Shown here: positions 7,874 to 18,209 of the stretch, one piece after another | Layout of the letters: the number at the start of each line of letters is the position of its first letter | Position numbering within the stretch: position 1 is the first letter of the stretch | DNA from: Gnetum montanum | Lineage: Eukaryota; Streptophyta; Gnetopsida; Gnetales; Gnetaceae | Assembly (NCBI GenBank): GCA_015680685.1 | Contig: MNCI01005248.1 | Coordinates: 1-24,955, forward strand | Reading direction: 5' to 3' | Length of the DNA stretch: 24,955 bases | Program-made: the position numbers and the translations under genes | Notes under the pieces: generated by a model | Database searches by the model: none | What the model saw: only the letters and a program-made list of their open reading frames with translations | What the model was told of the DNA's origin: nothing

Positions 7874-10617
7874 ATGCCCTCAAAGAGAGGAGCACGAGGA
7901 TTCTCATAGGGCCCAAACAAACAACCAGGAGGCCAAGGTAGAGGTTGAACCAAAGGACAAGAACTAGAACATGCAAAGAAAGGAGCCAAATCCTTTAGTA
8001 TTCATCAAAAAACTCCTGCCATCATACAATTGGCCCAAGGAGAGGTAGAAGAACCACAAGTGCAAGGATAACACCTAACATTGTCACAAGACTACATCTA
8101 AGCTATCCAAGAGAATTTCATCCTTACAATAGTCATTGCAGAATGAACTTTGGCCCATTCATAGAGTTTACTCCATAAGCAATAAAGACAAATTAAAGTG
8201 TCACCATTGTGGCCTCTTCGATCTAATAGTTGTGAATGGTACCTTAGGGAAACTCACCAATGCTAGCACAATAAGGAAGAGGGAACTATAGTCAATATAG
8301 GAGGAGTTCAATGTCGTATTTAATTAAGGTGATACATGAAGCTCTGAATATACCCAATGAAGGGATGAAGGTAGCATACCTGTCCACCAAATCAAATGCT
8401 GAAACTAGGAATCTATGACTAAAAAGGGCATATGACAAAGGAGATAAGGGATATAATGAATTAACTCTAGAGGAAAGAATCTATTTCAAGATCAACACCT
8501 ACTACTTATTCCCAACTAAAGGACTAAATAGATTATCCACTTATGTAGCTAGAGGAAGTGTGATCCTAATTGGAAAATACAATGACAATATCACACAACT
8601 CTACTTCATGGAGATTCGAAGGTGGTTTGAAAAAAGGAAGGTAGGGAAGCCAACACTTCCATTTCCTCACCTTATCAGGAAGCTATGTAAATGAGCTAGA
8701 ATCTTGAGGTACACCAACGGCATAACCAAGAAAGCCCAAAACACTTCATATGCTGAACTACTCAAACTAGTAGCACCAAGGAAGGACTAGGGTGAGGAAC
8801 AACAAGATCAAGAGTAACAACAACAAAAAGAGTAATAATAGTAGCAGCTGCAATAAGAACAATAGCAACAACAAGTTCTACCATCCTCTACAAGACTATA
8901 GATCATTAATAAATCATATACAATAGATTGCAGAGACTATAAGTTGGGGAACAAGAGAGGAAGGCAACCCCTATAGAGTTATAGATAATGCCATATAGTC
9001 CAAAATTTCTATTGATCTTGTGAATGGATAAATCTCACTATAGTCAAGAGGAGGAAACCAATGGTCATAATAGATCTCTACAAATATTACATCATTCTAA
9101 GTGGTGCTAGAAACTACAGAGGAAGCTACAATTATTGTATTGTAGTACTAAGATGCAATAAGAGCAATAAAGGTGATCACTGATCACATCAAAGAATCCT
9201 CCAACATACTTGTTGTGCCACTAGAAAATCTAATTGGAGCTAGAGATTCTGAAATGCTAGCCAAAACCTCAATGACTCCTACTAACCATGAAAATGTGCT
9301 CAATTAACTGCTACAAACTGGGATGATTACACTTTTTGACATCCCGAGTGATGTCACTACAGTATAGTTGGAGCTAATTTCTACCAAAGGTAAACTGGTC
9401 ATGGTAGAGACCAAGGTGGAGCATGCAGAAGCTGAAATTCTAAAATCACAAAAAGAGCTCACAACCCTAATATTCGAACGTAGAGACCTAACTCAATTCA
9501 TTATGCCTAACCAAATGAAACAATTTAGGATAGAGTAGATAAACCACATGATTGAGCAAAATAAGAAGATAGAGAATGAGAAGGAGAAAGTAGTGTTGAA
9601 TGGATCCATAGAAAAAGCTCAAATGTATGCGCATGCTAATGCACTCACTACAATCCAAGAAGAGAATAAAGAACTTAATGTAGATAATATGCAATTGACC
9701 ATTGTAGAAAAATAGAAAAACATCTTGGAGAAAGAATCCACAAGTTAAGAGAACAACTAGTGAGGATCAACCAAGATATGAGCTACCTCACATAAGAAAA
9801 TAAAACCCTCTCAATGAAGGAGCTATACACTATCTATCAAAAATTAGCTATTAAAATAAGGGCATGGAGAAATGAGGCATAGAAACTTGAAAGGCTCAAA
9901 TAACACTTTTATGATTAGGTGGGCATGTACAAGTAGATCAATAGAAAAGAGATCTAGATGGTAAAGGCCAGAATCAACTCCATATTAACAATGAATCCTA
10001 ACTGGTAGCCCATCTTAGATAGTTGCACCCATGTCAACCAAGCAGAAGTTAAAAATAAAGACCTATAGATTGAAGACCTAAAAGAATACATGGGGTTAGC
10101 TAACCTTTGTTATGCTAACTTGGTCATGTTAAGAACAGGTAGGCCCAAGAATGAACTCAAATAGCAAGTAGCAGCCACTTATGCCATGTATGAGAAAGAT
10201 TTTGCAAATCATAAAGATGCTCTACAAATACTTTAGGTAGTAAATTCTAAGTTGGAATTAGTCAAAACTAGCTACCAAGGGTAGAAATAGGTCACTACGA
10301 ATTTTCTCAGAAGATTATCCAATTATCATGAGTTACATAAAAATGTTGGAGCATTTAAAGAGAAGAAGAGATAGTTTGCAGCCTAGTATGTTAAATCCAA
10401 TCAGATGTTTTTGCAATTTTCATGCCCATGGGATGTATTAACTCCATCACACATTGCACAACAAGCATGGATAGTACATGGCCTAAGAACAAAAGAGGAA
10501 AAGGTTCAAGCAATCCTGAACTGATATAAATTCTAGAAGCCTAATGAAAAATGGAAGCAATCGATGGAAAAGCCATCACCACTGGGCACCACATAAGGCT
10601 ACATCAAGCTTCACTAG
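7874..10617 (+). pseudogene. Extra 3' ORF relic with possible plant-transposon-protein domain and coiled coil
   Basis: A decayed reading frame of about 900 codons. It can be read from an ATG at 7874 (MPSKRGARGFS), through frame changes before 8311, to about 10594-10617. The N-terminal part is basic and Gln/Gly-rich. Residues encoded at 8311-8690 (for example WFEKRKVGKPTLPFPHLIRK at 8622-8681) resemble the domain called putative plant transposon protein, which typically has a FPSLITxLCRRAGV-like segment; this is recall, not search. A former poly-Gln tract lies at 8798-8874. At about 9400-9760 the peptide is Glu/Lys-rich with heptad-like spacing (MIEQNKKIENEKEKVVLNGS), suggesting coiled coil. 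No membrane segment typical of an envelope is seen. Stops are mainly TAG and TAA, many at likely Gln codons. Function is unknown; it could be an accessory or extended gag-like protein. Confidence 0.5.
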
Positions 10618-10791
10618 ATTTTGTTTGTTATCAAATATTGTCATGTCATCTCTTGCGTCATTTTTGTAAGACACTATTGTAACATTCAAGAGTCACGTAT
10701 ATAGTAGTTAGTGTCATGTAAATCTACCTCCCAATTTTGTAGGAAACTCTATCCTCATTTTGTTTTAACTTGAGAACAAGCTTTCAGTCAA

Positions 10792-10802
10792 TCATGGGGG
10801 TA
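10792..10802 (+). other. Polypurine tract
   Basis: TCATGGGGGTA sits directly before the 3' LTR start TGATGAATT. The upstream related element has TCATGGGGGCA at the same place. This is the expected RNase H-resistant plus-strand primer. It is short and interrupted. Confidence 0.55.
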
Positions 10803-11713
10803 TGATGAATTATATTTTTTGTAGCCGTTGATATTGGTCATCTGATATAGGAGCTGTGATATTGGATCCCTAATATCAGAGTCCATGATATGACATTGGA
10901 TATTTGATATTGTTCCACATATTTCTGCCTATAAATATGATACTTAGACACATGGTCGAATAATGTATTATGTTCACCCTTAGTGAAACTATTTCAGTTT
11001 ATTTTTGTAAACTTAGACTTAGCAGTTAGAAGTGTGAATGCCCGTAGTATAGTGTGAACTACTGAACGATACTTTTATTCGATCATTTTATAGTTGGGCA
11101 CAAGTGTTATCAGAAATAAAGGTTGAGCTATTTCTCACTATTATAGCATTCTCCTAGATTTACTATTTACTTAGCATAATGTTTACTATTTACACTTAGA
11201 ATAATTTTCTTACTTTTTCTTAGTTAATGATATATTTTTCTATGCACATTACCATTATTTCTATTAAGTGGAATGAGTACAACTAATACTGAGAAAAGTT
11301 TGATTACTTGGTAACCTAGTAGTGCTATTGCTTCTTCTGCCTAGTAGCGAAGTACTTGGTAATCCTAGTAGTAATTTCATGAAGCCTAAGGTGTGTACAA
11401 AAGATAAGGATTGGATACTCATCGCACTAGGATGGAGTAGATTGTTCTACTATTTTCCTCATACTTAAAATCATTTTCACACTTTAGCATCATAGCTAAA
11501 AGATATGGCCCACCAACATCAATATATCATGCACCCCACTGAGAGCTAAACTATATGCATAGATTATACTAGCTCCACATGGAAAGATAATGATCCCAAA
11601 CTTTAAACAATTACTAGCATATTCACATTGCCTCGTCTAGGGATTATAATTGGGCTACACATGAACACTCATATATTGTATCGTTGGTTGTTGGATTACT
11701 CCACCACTCATCA
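10803..11713 (+). repeat. 3' LTR of the gypsy-like element
   Basis: It runs from TGATGAATTATATTTTTTG to CACCACTCATCA. U3 has many GATATY and complementary motifs, TATAAAT is at 10930-10936 and AATAAA at 11115-11120. It aligns with 1308-2176 throughout. Paired TTGGTAAYC-TAGTAGT motifs at about 11307-11375 are shared by all three LTRs. The bases after it (ATATA) are the right candidate target-site duplication. Confidence 0.8.
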
Positions 11714-11798
11714 ATATAATATCATTGGTAATATGACTTAAGTATGTAATGGTTGCTATCAATATATTTTATTTCCTAGCTAGTTTTCTACTTTACCA

Positions 11799-12037
11799 CC
11801 AATCCTATCACTAAATTGGTTATTTATTACCATGAAATTATTATTGATGAATGGTGTTTTTTCATTATGGTTTGGTTTTTATTTTGCTACTAAATATATG
11901 ATTTTTCCATTACTACCAATCCTATCACTAAATTGGTTATTTATTACCATGAAATTATTATTGATGAATGGTGATTTTTCATCATGGTTTGGTTTTTATT
12001 TTGCTACTAAATATATGATTTTTCCATTACTACCAAT
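11799..12037 (+). repeat. 117-bp tandem duplication
   Basis: Units are 11799-11915 and 11916-12032, with the start of a third (CCAAT at 12033-12037). The two full units differ at 2 of 117 positions. Because 117 is a multiple of three, the duplication keeps a reading frame open (11832-12095) that repeats a 39-residue peptide. Nothing suggests it is a gene. The high identity implies a recent event next to an old LTR. Confidence 0.85.
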
Positions 12038-12387
12038 TGCCAATTGTCAACTGAACAATAGTTTTTCTATGGCTTATTTTTTTAATTGCTACTAAGTGGA
12101 AAGTGATGGTTTTCCCATGGCTAAGTTAATTGATAGCTAATTTCTACGTATAGATTATTTACATATTATATGGGATGTCAAAACCTTAAAAACCATTGTG
12201 CAGTTAAATATGCAAGTGATAACCACATAAAATATGCATTAATTATTAGCTATTACATAGGATATAATTTAATGTTTAGATGGGTGAAAGTCAAGTATAC
12301 AATGATGTTATGTTATCTATTATCAATAAAAGCTACATTGTAAATGTGAGTTATGGCTTCAACACTAGCTTACACTAGTTGTTGTTC
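12038..12387. other. AT-rich stretch without recognisable features
   Basis: I see no coding frame, LTR boundary or repeat here. Confidence 0.5.
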
Positions 12388-13310
12388 TGATAAGAACTTA
12401 TTCACCTATTGTAGCTCATTTTCTATATCATGTAACTTCATATATCTTATTAACTTAACCATTTTCATTTTTACTTTTATCAAATTATTAAGTGTTCCCA
12501 TACAATGATTGGCTTAAGTCTCTTCCATGAAAACAACTAACTTTACATTTGCATGACAGTAGAGATGCCCAAAGCATTTATTAATTGAAAATAATATCTA
12601 GCATGAATAAACTATTAGTTCTACTTTATGGACAATGAAATGTTAGTTTGTGCTTTCTTGTCAACAAAAATAAATGCTTTGGAAAGAAAAATCAAAAGGA
12701 TTTGTTTAATTCAAAATAATTAAGGATTATTTTGATAAGAGTTGATTAACCTATTGTAGCTCATTTTCAATACCATGTAACCTAGGGCTTAAGTCTCTTC
12801 TAGGAAAAAATATAACTTTATGTTTGCATGCAAAGAGAGATGCCCAAAGAATTTATTAATTGAAAATGATATTCAACATGAGTAAACATTAGTTCTACTT
12901 TATGGACAATGAAATGTCAATTTGTGCTTTCTTTTCAACAAAAATAAATGCTTTGTAAAGAAAAATCAAAAGAATTTATTTAATTAAGAAAAATCAATAG
13001 TTGTTCTTCAAATAAAAAATAATTGACCTATTGTAGCTCATTTTTAACACCATGTAACTTGGGGCTTAAGTCTCTTCGAGGAAAAATATCTAACTTTATG
13101 TTTGCATGCCAGGAAGATACCCAAAGAATTTATTCAATGAAAATGATATTTAGCATGAGTAAGAGTCAATTCTACTTTATGGACAATGAAATGTTAGTTT
13201 GTGCTTTATTTTCAATGAAAATAAATTCTTACCAAATTAATTAATTTAATTAAAAATAATTAGTGACAAATGGAAGAAAAACCAAAAGCATTTATTTAAG
13301 TAAAAATAAT
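12388..13310 (+). repeat. Three-copy tandem array, about 277-bp unit
   Basis: Copies start with ACCTATTGTAGCTCATTTT at 12404, 12749 and 13026. A second anchor, CTACTTTATGGACAATGAAATG, recurs at 12621, 12895 and 13172 (spacings 274 and 277). Each copy also has GGCTTAAGTCTCTTC, TTTGCATG and AATAAATKCTT blocks in the same order. Copy 1 has about 70 extra bp after the first anchor. Copies are visibly diverged. No coding frame is conserved between them. Confidence 0.8.
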
Positions 13311-13620
13311 CAATGAGCGATGACTCAAATTCCTTAGTTTGGGCTGTATTTTTAACTTAATTTTAGTGTTTCATAGGTCTCGGGATGTGAGGATGTAGTG
13401 ATGAGTCTCAATGCAGGTTTTTACTACAATTTCGATGACGTAATGGTAAAGTGTAAGTACCTCCTTTAGTATAATATATCAAGATACAAAGTACCTCAAG
13501 GAAAAAGTTCAAGAGATAATTTAAATATGACAATTTTTCACAACCTCATAAGTAGAATCATCTTATAGCATTCCTTCAACACCCTACAAAATCTCATATG
13601 GAAAGCATGCCCAAATTCCA
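13311..13620. other. Flank before truncated copia element, no gene seen
   Basis: AT-rich DNA. No copy of the copia LTR seen at 17372-17697 is found here, so the 5' end of that element is missing. The exact junction is not visible; readable gag begins at about 13620-13660. Confidence 0.45.
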
Positions 13621-13639
13621 AAGAGTGGATTATGTGAAA

Positions 13640-14140
13640 AGCACTTTGCACCGAGTTTGAGACATTACACATGAAGTTGGAAGAGATAGTTTTAGATTAT
13701 TTCTCCAAAACAATGACCATCACTAACAAGATGCGAATCAATGGTGAAAAGATGGAGGACATTACCATCATTGAGAAAATTCTATGCACAATGACACCAA
13801 TATTCAATATTGCTTGTAGCATTGAAAAATCTAAAGATATTAATGCACTTTCACTTGATGAGTTGTTGAGTTCATTAATGGTTCATGAGCAAAAAGTGCT
13901 CCAACAGGACAATGAGGAGAAAGCATTACAAGTTGCAATCAATCCAAAAGGATTAGATCATGGCAAAGGAAAATGGAAGGACAATAATTCATAGCACAAG
14001 TTAGAAGGAATAGTTCATGACAACAACAACTCTATTGATCACAAACCAAACAATGTAGACAAATCAAAACTTGAATGTTTCAAATGTCATAGTTATGGCC
14101 ATTATAAATTTGAATGTCTAACAAATCTATAAAAACAATT
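13640..14140 (+). pseudogene. gag: copia gag relic (C-terminal part) with zinc knuckle
   Basis: This is the C-terminal part of the copia capsid/nucleocapsid protein. The open stretch from 13671 to 13994 contains the usual order of this family: EFETLHMK, then DYFSKTMTITNKMRINGE, then a leucine- and serine-rich LDELLSSLMVHE segment. A canonical CX2CX4HX4C zinc knuckle (CFKCHSYGHYKFEC) lies at 14076-14117 and would bind RNA. A TAG-free stretch ends at TAG 13992-13994, and another stop (TAA) follows the knuckle where Gln is common in the family. The N-terminal gag half is missing, so it cannot form particles. Confidence 0.75.
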
Positions 14141-14179
14141 CGATGAAAAATATAACCTTGTAGAGAGTGAAGGAGGAGA

Positions 14180-15700
14180 AGTCTCTCTTTTAATGGTTTG
14201 TCATACCACAAAAGAAATGTATCAAAACCTATGGTATTTAGATACTGGTTGTAGCAATCATATGTATGGAGATAAATCTACATTCAGAAAATTGGATGAA
14301 TCCTTTCAGAATACTGTAAATTTTGGAGATAACTCAATAGTTTCTATATGAGAAAAGTAAATGTAAAAATCTAGACCAAAGAAAATTCTGTTTAGATTAT
14401 TTCTAATGTGTTCTTTATTCCAGATTTGAAAACAAATTTTCTCAATATTGGTTAACTTCAAGAAAAGGGATATGAGATCATTATCAAAGAAGGAGTTTGT
14501 CAAATTCAAGATTCAAAGAAGGGATTAATTACTCAAGTTAACATGATGATGAATCATATGTTTCCTCTATATCTCCACAATACTAGACATTCATGTTTCT
14601 TTGCTAAGGTGAAGGATGTAGCATGGTTTTGGAATTAGCACTATAGACATCTAAACTTTAGTGGACTAAAGACACTACAACAAAAAAATATGGTGATTAT
14701 TCTTCCTCAAATTAATGTCCCTTTGTAAGTTTGTAAAAAATGTATTATTAGCAAATAGCACCATGATTATTTTCCACAAGGAAAATCATGGAGAGCAAAG
14801 AATGTGCTAGAGCTAGTTCATTCAGATATTTGTGGGCCAATTACTCTAACATCAAATGGAAGTAAATGTTATTTCATAATGTTCATTGATGGTTATAGAT
14901 GGAAAACTTAGGTTTATTTTTGGTAGGAAAAATCTAAAACATTTTAATTATTCAAAAAATTCAAGACATAGGTTGAAACACAAGTTGGTTACATGATAAA
15001 AATTCTTTGCATTGATCATGGTGGAGAATACAACTCATAAGAATTTGTTAATTTTTGTGAGTTGCAAGGAGTTCAAAGGTAATTGACAGTAGATTACACA
15101 CCACAACAAAATTGTGTTTTAAAGGAAGAATCAAATGATTTTAAACATGGTACAAAGCATATTAACAATGAGTGGAGTTCTGAAAAGATTTTGGCCTAAA
15201 GCAATAAACTAAAGTATTTATGTTTTGAATAGAAGTCCCACATTTTATGTTCAAAATACTATACCTGACAAACCTCGGAATGGTCGTAGACCAAGTGTTG
15301 GTCTTTTTAGAATTTTTGGTTGCATAGCTTATTCTCATATCTGAGATGAGAAGAGAAGAAAGCTAGATGATAAAGGAGAAAAATGTATTTTTCTTGGTGT
15401 TAGTGAGCAGTCCAAAGCCTACAAGCTATATAATTTTGTGACTAACAAAAGTATTATTAGTTATGATGTGTTTTTTGATGAAGAAAATTTTTGGGCTTGG
15501 GAAAATAACAGAGGTGGACAACATATTCCAACAAGTTTTGATGATGATGAAGAAAGAAAAAAGGACCCACCTATGAGGAGTGAGCAACACTTAACAAATC
15601 TAGCTCCAACAACCCCACAGATTTCACTAGCTCTTATAACTAATGAATTATCAAGGGAACAATATGATGTAGCAAGAAGATCATGCTCTCAACATGTTAG
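14180..15700 (+). pseudogene. pol: copia protease-integrase relic
   Basis: The protease has an intact catalytic triad D-T-G (GAT ACT GGT at 14241-14249, in WYLDTGCSNHM). The GAG-pre-integrase zinc-binding region (HYRHLNFSGLKTLQ, then CKKC) follows at about 14640-14750. Integrase, which inserts the cDNA, keeps its first Asp at 14825-14827 (HSDICGP) and second at about 15014-15016 (IDHGGEY). A frameshift at about 15115 disrupts the segment holding the third acidic residue. The integrase C-terminal region reads well from 15380 (CIFLGVSEQSKAYKLYN) into the open frame 15438-15905. There are several stops, including one at the Gln position of the family's G-Q-L-Q-E-K-G motif near 14450. Confidence 0.75.
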
Positions 15701-15759
15701 AAGACCACTAGCTTGGATGGAGGATTATGAGGTACAAGGAATAAACCACAACAAAGACC

Positions 15760-17312
15760 CACTTACTCATTTTACTCTAGTTTTAGATCCAGTAGCTTAT
15801 GAAGATGTTGCCAAAGAATCAAAGTGGGGAAAGGCAGTGGATGCTAAAATTGTAGCCATTGAAAGAAATAACACTTGGGAGTTAATAAATCTTCCAAAAG
15901 GGTAAAATCCCATTAGTGTGAAGCTAGTGTTCAAGAAAAAGTTGAAGGAGAATGATGAAGTCAACAACTACAAAGCATGTTTAGTAGCAAAAGGCTATAA
16001 GTAAGAGTTTGATGTCAATTATAAAGAAGTTTTTGTTCTAGTTGCAAAGCATGATACAATCAAATTAGTGATTTCTTTGGCTACAAAAAATTCATGTTGT
16101 ATCTTCCAATTGAACAAGAAATCAGCATTCTTGCACAAAGACTTGGAAGAACAAGTATTCATTGATCAACCTCCTATTTAGATTAAGACTAAAAATGAGC
16201 ACAAAGTGTATAAATTGAAGAACGGTCTATACGGACTAAAACAAGCTCCACAGGCTTAGTATAGTCGAATGGAAGCTTATTATTTGAAGGAAGTTTTTAG
16301 AAAATTTCCATATGAACATACACTTTTTATCAAAATTGGAGATGGAGGAAAAATGCTATTTGTGTGCTTATATGTTGATGATCTAATTTATACAAGAAAT
16401 CATGAATCCATATTTGAAAGATTCAAGAAATATATTATGAATGAATTTGATATGTCCAACCTTGGTTTATTGCATTATTTTCTTAGCATAGAAGTTGTTC
16501 AAAATTTTGCTAGTATTTTTGTTTCTCACAAGAAATACATCCAAGAGATTTTAGATCAATTTTAGATGAAGAATTACAACTTAGTGAGCATCCCAACTTA
16601 GTCTGGTTTTAAGCTAATTAAAGATCAAGAGGGGAAGAAGGTTGAAACATGCTTTACAAGCAAATTATGGGAAGTTTGATGTATTTAATAACAACAAGGC
16701 TAGACATAATTCATTCTATAAGTTTAATTAGTAGATATATGGAAAGCCTAATAGAGATGCATTTATTTCCTACCAATAGGATCATTCATTACTTGCAAGG
16801 CACAAAAAAATTTGGGTTATTCTACAAAAAGAGGAACAAGTCAAATTTCATTGGCTTTACTAATAGCAAATATGCTAGGGATCAAGACAATCAAAAAAGC
16901 ACTTTAGGATATGTTTTTAAGCTTGGTTCATGTGTTGTTTGATGGTCCTCGAAGAAGAAACCAATCATCACTTTATCAACCCCTGAAGCTGAATTTGTAG
17001 TTGCAACTTCATATGTCTATCAGGCTATTTAGTTGAAGAAAATTCTTGAAGAGCTACATTTTGAGCAAAAAGGAGCCACCAGAATTTACTATGATAGCAA
17101 TTGAACAATTAAACTTTCAAAAAATCTAGTTCTCCATGGACAAAGTAAGCATATAGATGTAAAATATCACTTCTTAAGGGATCTAACGAGTAATGGAATC
17201 ATTGATCTCATTTTTTGTAGAAGTGAAGAACAGGTTCCTAATATTCTAACCAAGCCTCTAAAATTGGTTATGTTTTTGAAGCTAAGAAAGTTATTAGTAT
17301 TTTTACTTTAGA
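15760..17312 (+). pseudogene. pol: copia reverse transcriptase-RNase H relic
   Basis: RT copies element RNA into DNA and RNase H removes the RNA. RT starts near EAMxAK-like WGKAVDAKIVAIERNNTWEL (15826-15885) and continues through YKACLVAKGYK (stop at the usual Gln) and GLYGLKQAPQA followed by TAG at the usual Trp, to the catalytic box YVDD at 16371-16382. The connection and RNase H regions include the STLGYVF block (about 16900) and, after a frame change, WSSKKKPIITLSTPEAEF, DSN, and HGQSKHIDVKYHFLRDLT (about 17136-17190). The end, KPLKLVMFLKLRKLL, is typical of the copia C terminus. There are multiple stops and at least two frame changes. Confidence 0.8.
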
Positions 17313-17362
17313 AGAAGTTGGACAAATTCAAGTAAACTAAATGTTGAAGAGCACTTCAATTT

Positions 17363-17371
17363 AAGGAAGGG
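17363..17371 (+). other. Polypurine tract of truncated copia element
   Basis: AAGGAAGGG lies directly before the LTR start TGTTTAGAAA and about 50 bp after the end of the RNase H relic, the standard copia position. Confidence 0.65.
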
Positions 17372-17697
17372 TGTTTAGAAATATGGCTCTGTCATTTAGT
17401 GGTCCTAGTCTTTAGAAGTTTGTTAATAATGGAGCATCATGTTATTAGCTTCTTTTTAATAGATGTAGTTGGTTATTTTCTATTAGTGTGCTTCTGCATG
17501 TGAGTATGCTACATGTTGTCCATTTGGAGTGTCACATGTGATTCATTTAAAGTGCCACATGTTGGAAAAGTATCATGTTACATGTTGTCCATATTGATTT
17601 CTTGGCCTATAAATGGGTAGCTTGTATCTAATGTTATGTGTGGAAGCAATCAATAAAATTCTCACTTTCTTGTTCATTGTTCTATCTATTATTAACA
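17372..17697 (+). repeat. 3' LTR of truncated copia element
   Basis: It starts TGTTTAGAAATATGG and ends CTATTATTAACA, with TG...CA termini. TATAAAT is in CCTATAAATGGG at 17607-17614 and the polyadenylation signal AATAAA is at 17652-17657. ACATGTTG-type phrases recur at about 17509, 17555 and 17580 (direct repeats in U3). No second copy exists in the window, so the right end is set by TG...CA and the typical end sequence. Confidence 0.7.
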
Positions 17698-17777
17698 TTT
17701 AAACCAATGCAGGTCAGTTGTATGGGTAGCATGGATTAAGCTAAATAAGTTTACTATAAACGTGCTCATGTTGCTAT

Positions 17778-18207
17778 TGTAAAGTGGATGAAGGCAAATC
17801 TACCTTGATTTTCTCTAAGTATTTTTCCTTGCCTTATTATATTTTTATTCATGTCTATGTTATTATATTTTTTCCCATACCTATCCCCACCAAAATAAAA
17901 TACCTTATCCCCTTTTTAACTTTAGGTTTATTTTTATAATCCATGATAATATATAAGGAGCTCAAAGGGAGCATCCAAAGTACCACATTATTTTAAAGCA
18001 TAAGCTTGAGATTCATCTCTCCTCCTTTGTAAATTCTTCTTGAGATTTAATCCCTTGAAGCTGTGCTATTGCTAATGATCCCACAATCTATTTTTTGATA
18101 GGGTTTTTCACCTTGAAGATTTTTCCCAAGGTAAGTCTATGTCTTTTTAATTTTTGTAGCTTCTTTTAAATTTAATATTATATTGGTGTGAGCAACTAGG
18201 AATAATA
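17778..18207 (+). repeat. 5' LTR of copia element
   Basis: It starts TGTAAAGTGGATGAAGG and ends GGAATAATA just before the primer binding site. A TATA box, TATATAAG, is at 17950-17957, upstream of CTCAAAGGGAGCATCC. It aligns over its whole length with 22221-22636. The terminal CA is seen in the 3' copy (AATAACA) and has become TA here. Confidence 0.85.
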
Positions 18208-18209
18208 AT

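Larger units (their letters stand above)
1308..11713 (+). mobile_element. Ty3/gypsy-like LTR retrotransposon, probably non-autonomous (gag, protease, extra ORF; no RT or integrase found)
   Basis: Two LTRs in direct orientation (869 and 911 bp) bound 8.6 kb of internal DNA. Over a 65-bp aligned block (1465-1529 against 10997-11061) they differ at 4 positions, all transitions. The internal order is tRNA-Asp-type primer binding site, gag relic, retropepsin relic, about 2.5 kb of non-coding spacer, a second long decayed ORF and a polypurine tract. The flanks ATATT and ATATA match at 4 of 5 bases, as for an old target-site duplication. The stretch from 5311 to 7870 shows no RT, RNase H or integrase motif in forward translation, and the downstream frame is not pol. 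Every ORF is interrupted, so this is an inactive copy. Confidence 0.75.
13621..17697 (+). mobile_element. 5'-truncated Ty1/copia LTR retrotransposon
   Basis: The domains run in copia order: gag with zinc knuckle, protease, integrase, reverse transcriptase, RNase H, polypurine tract and one LTR of 326 bp. The 5' LTR, primer binding site and gag N terminus are absent. Frameshifts and stops interrupt most domains. It ends 80 bp before the next copia element. Integrase preceding RT separates copia from gypsy. Confidence 0.85.

Noticed and set aside
7795-7989. 64-codon minus-strand frame, Pro-rich
   Set aside because: It is antisense to the start of the extra ORF, which has the better coding signal.
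9488-9694. 68-codon minus-strand hydrophobic frame
   Set aside because: It is the antisense shadow of the Glu/Lys-rich coiled-coil segment.
7874-10617. Envelope-like gene, as in Athila-type elements
   Set aside because: Position would fit, but I see no signal peptide or transmembrane segment in the readable parts; Gln-rich and coiled-coil features argue against it.
11832-12095. 87-codon frame with a repeated 39-residue peptide
   Set aside because: It is produced by the 117-bp tandem duplication, whose length is a multiple of three; no other coding evidence.
12388-13310. Possible CRISPR-like array
   Set aside because: Units are about 277 bp, directly tandem without unique spacers, and in a plant context.
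13311-13640. Missing 5' LTR of the truncated copia element
   Set aside because: No sequence matching TGTTTAGAAATATGG...ATTAACA is present before gag.
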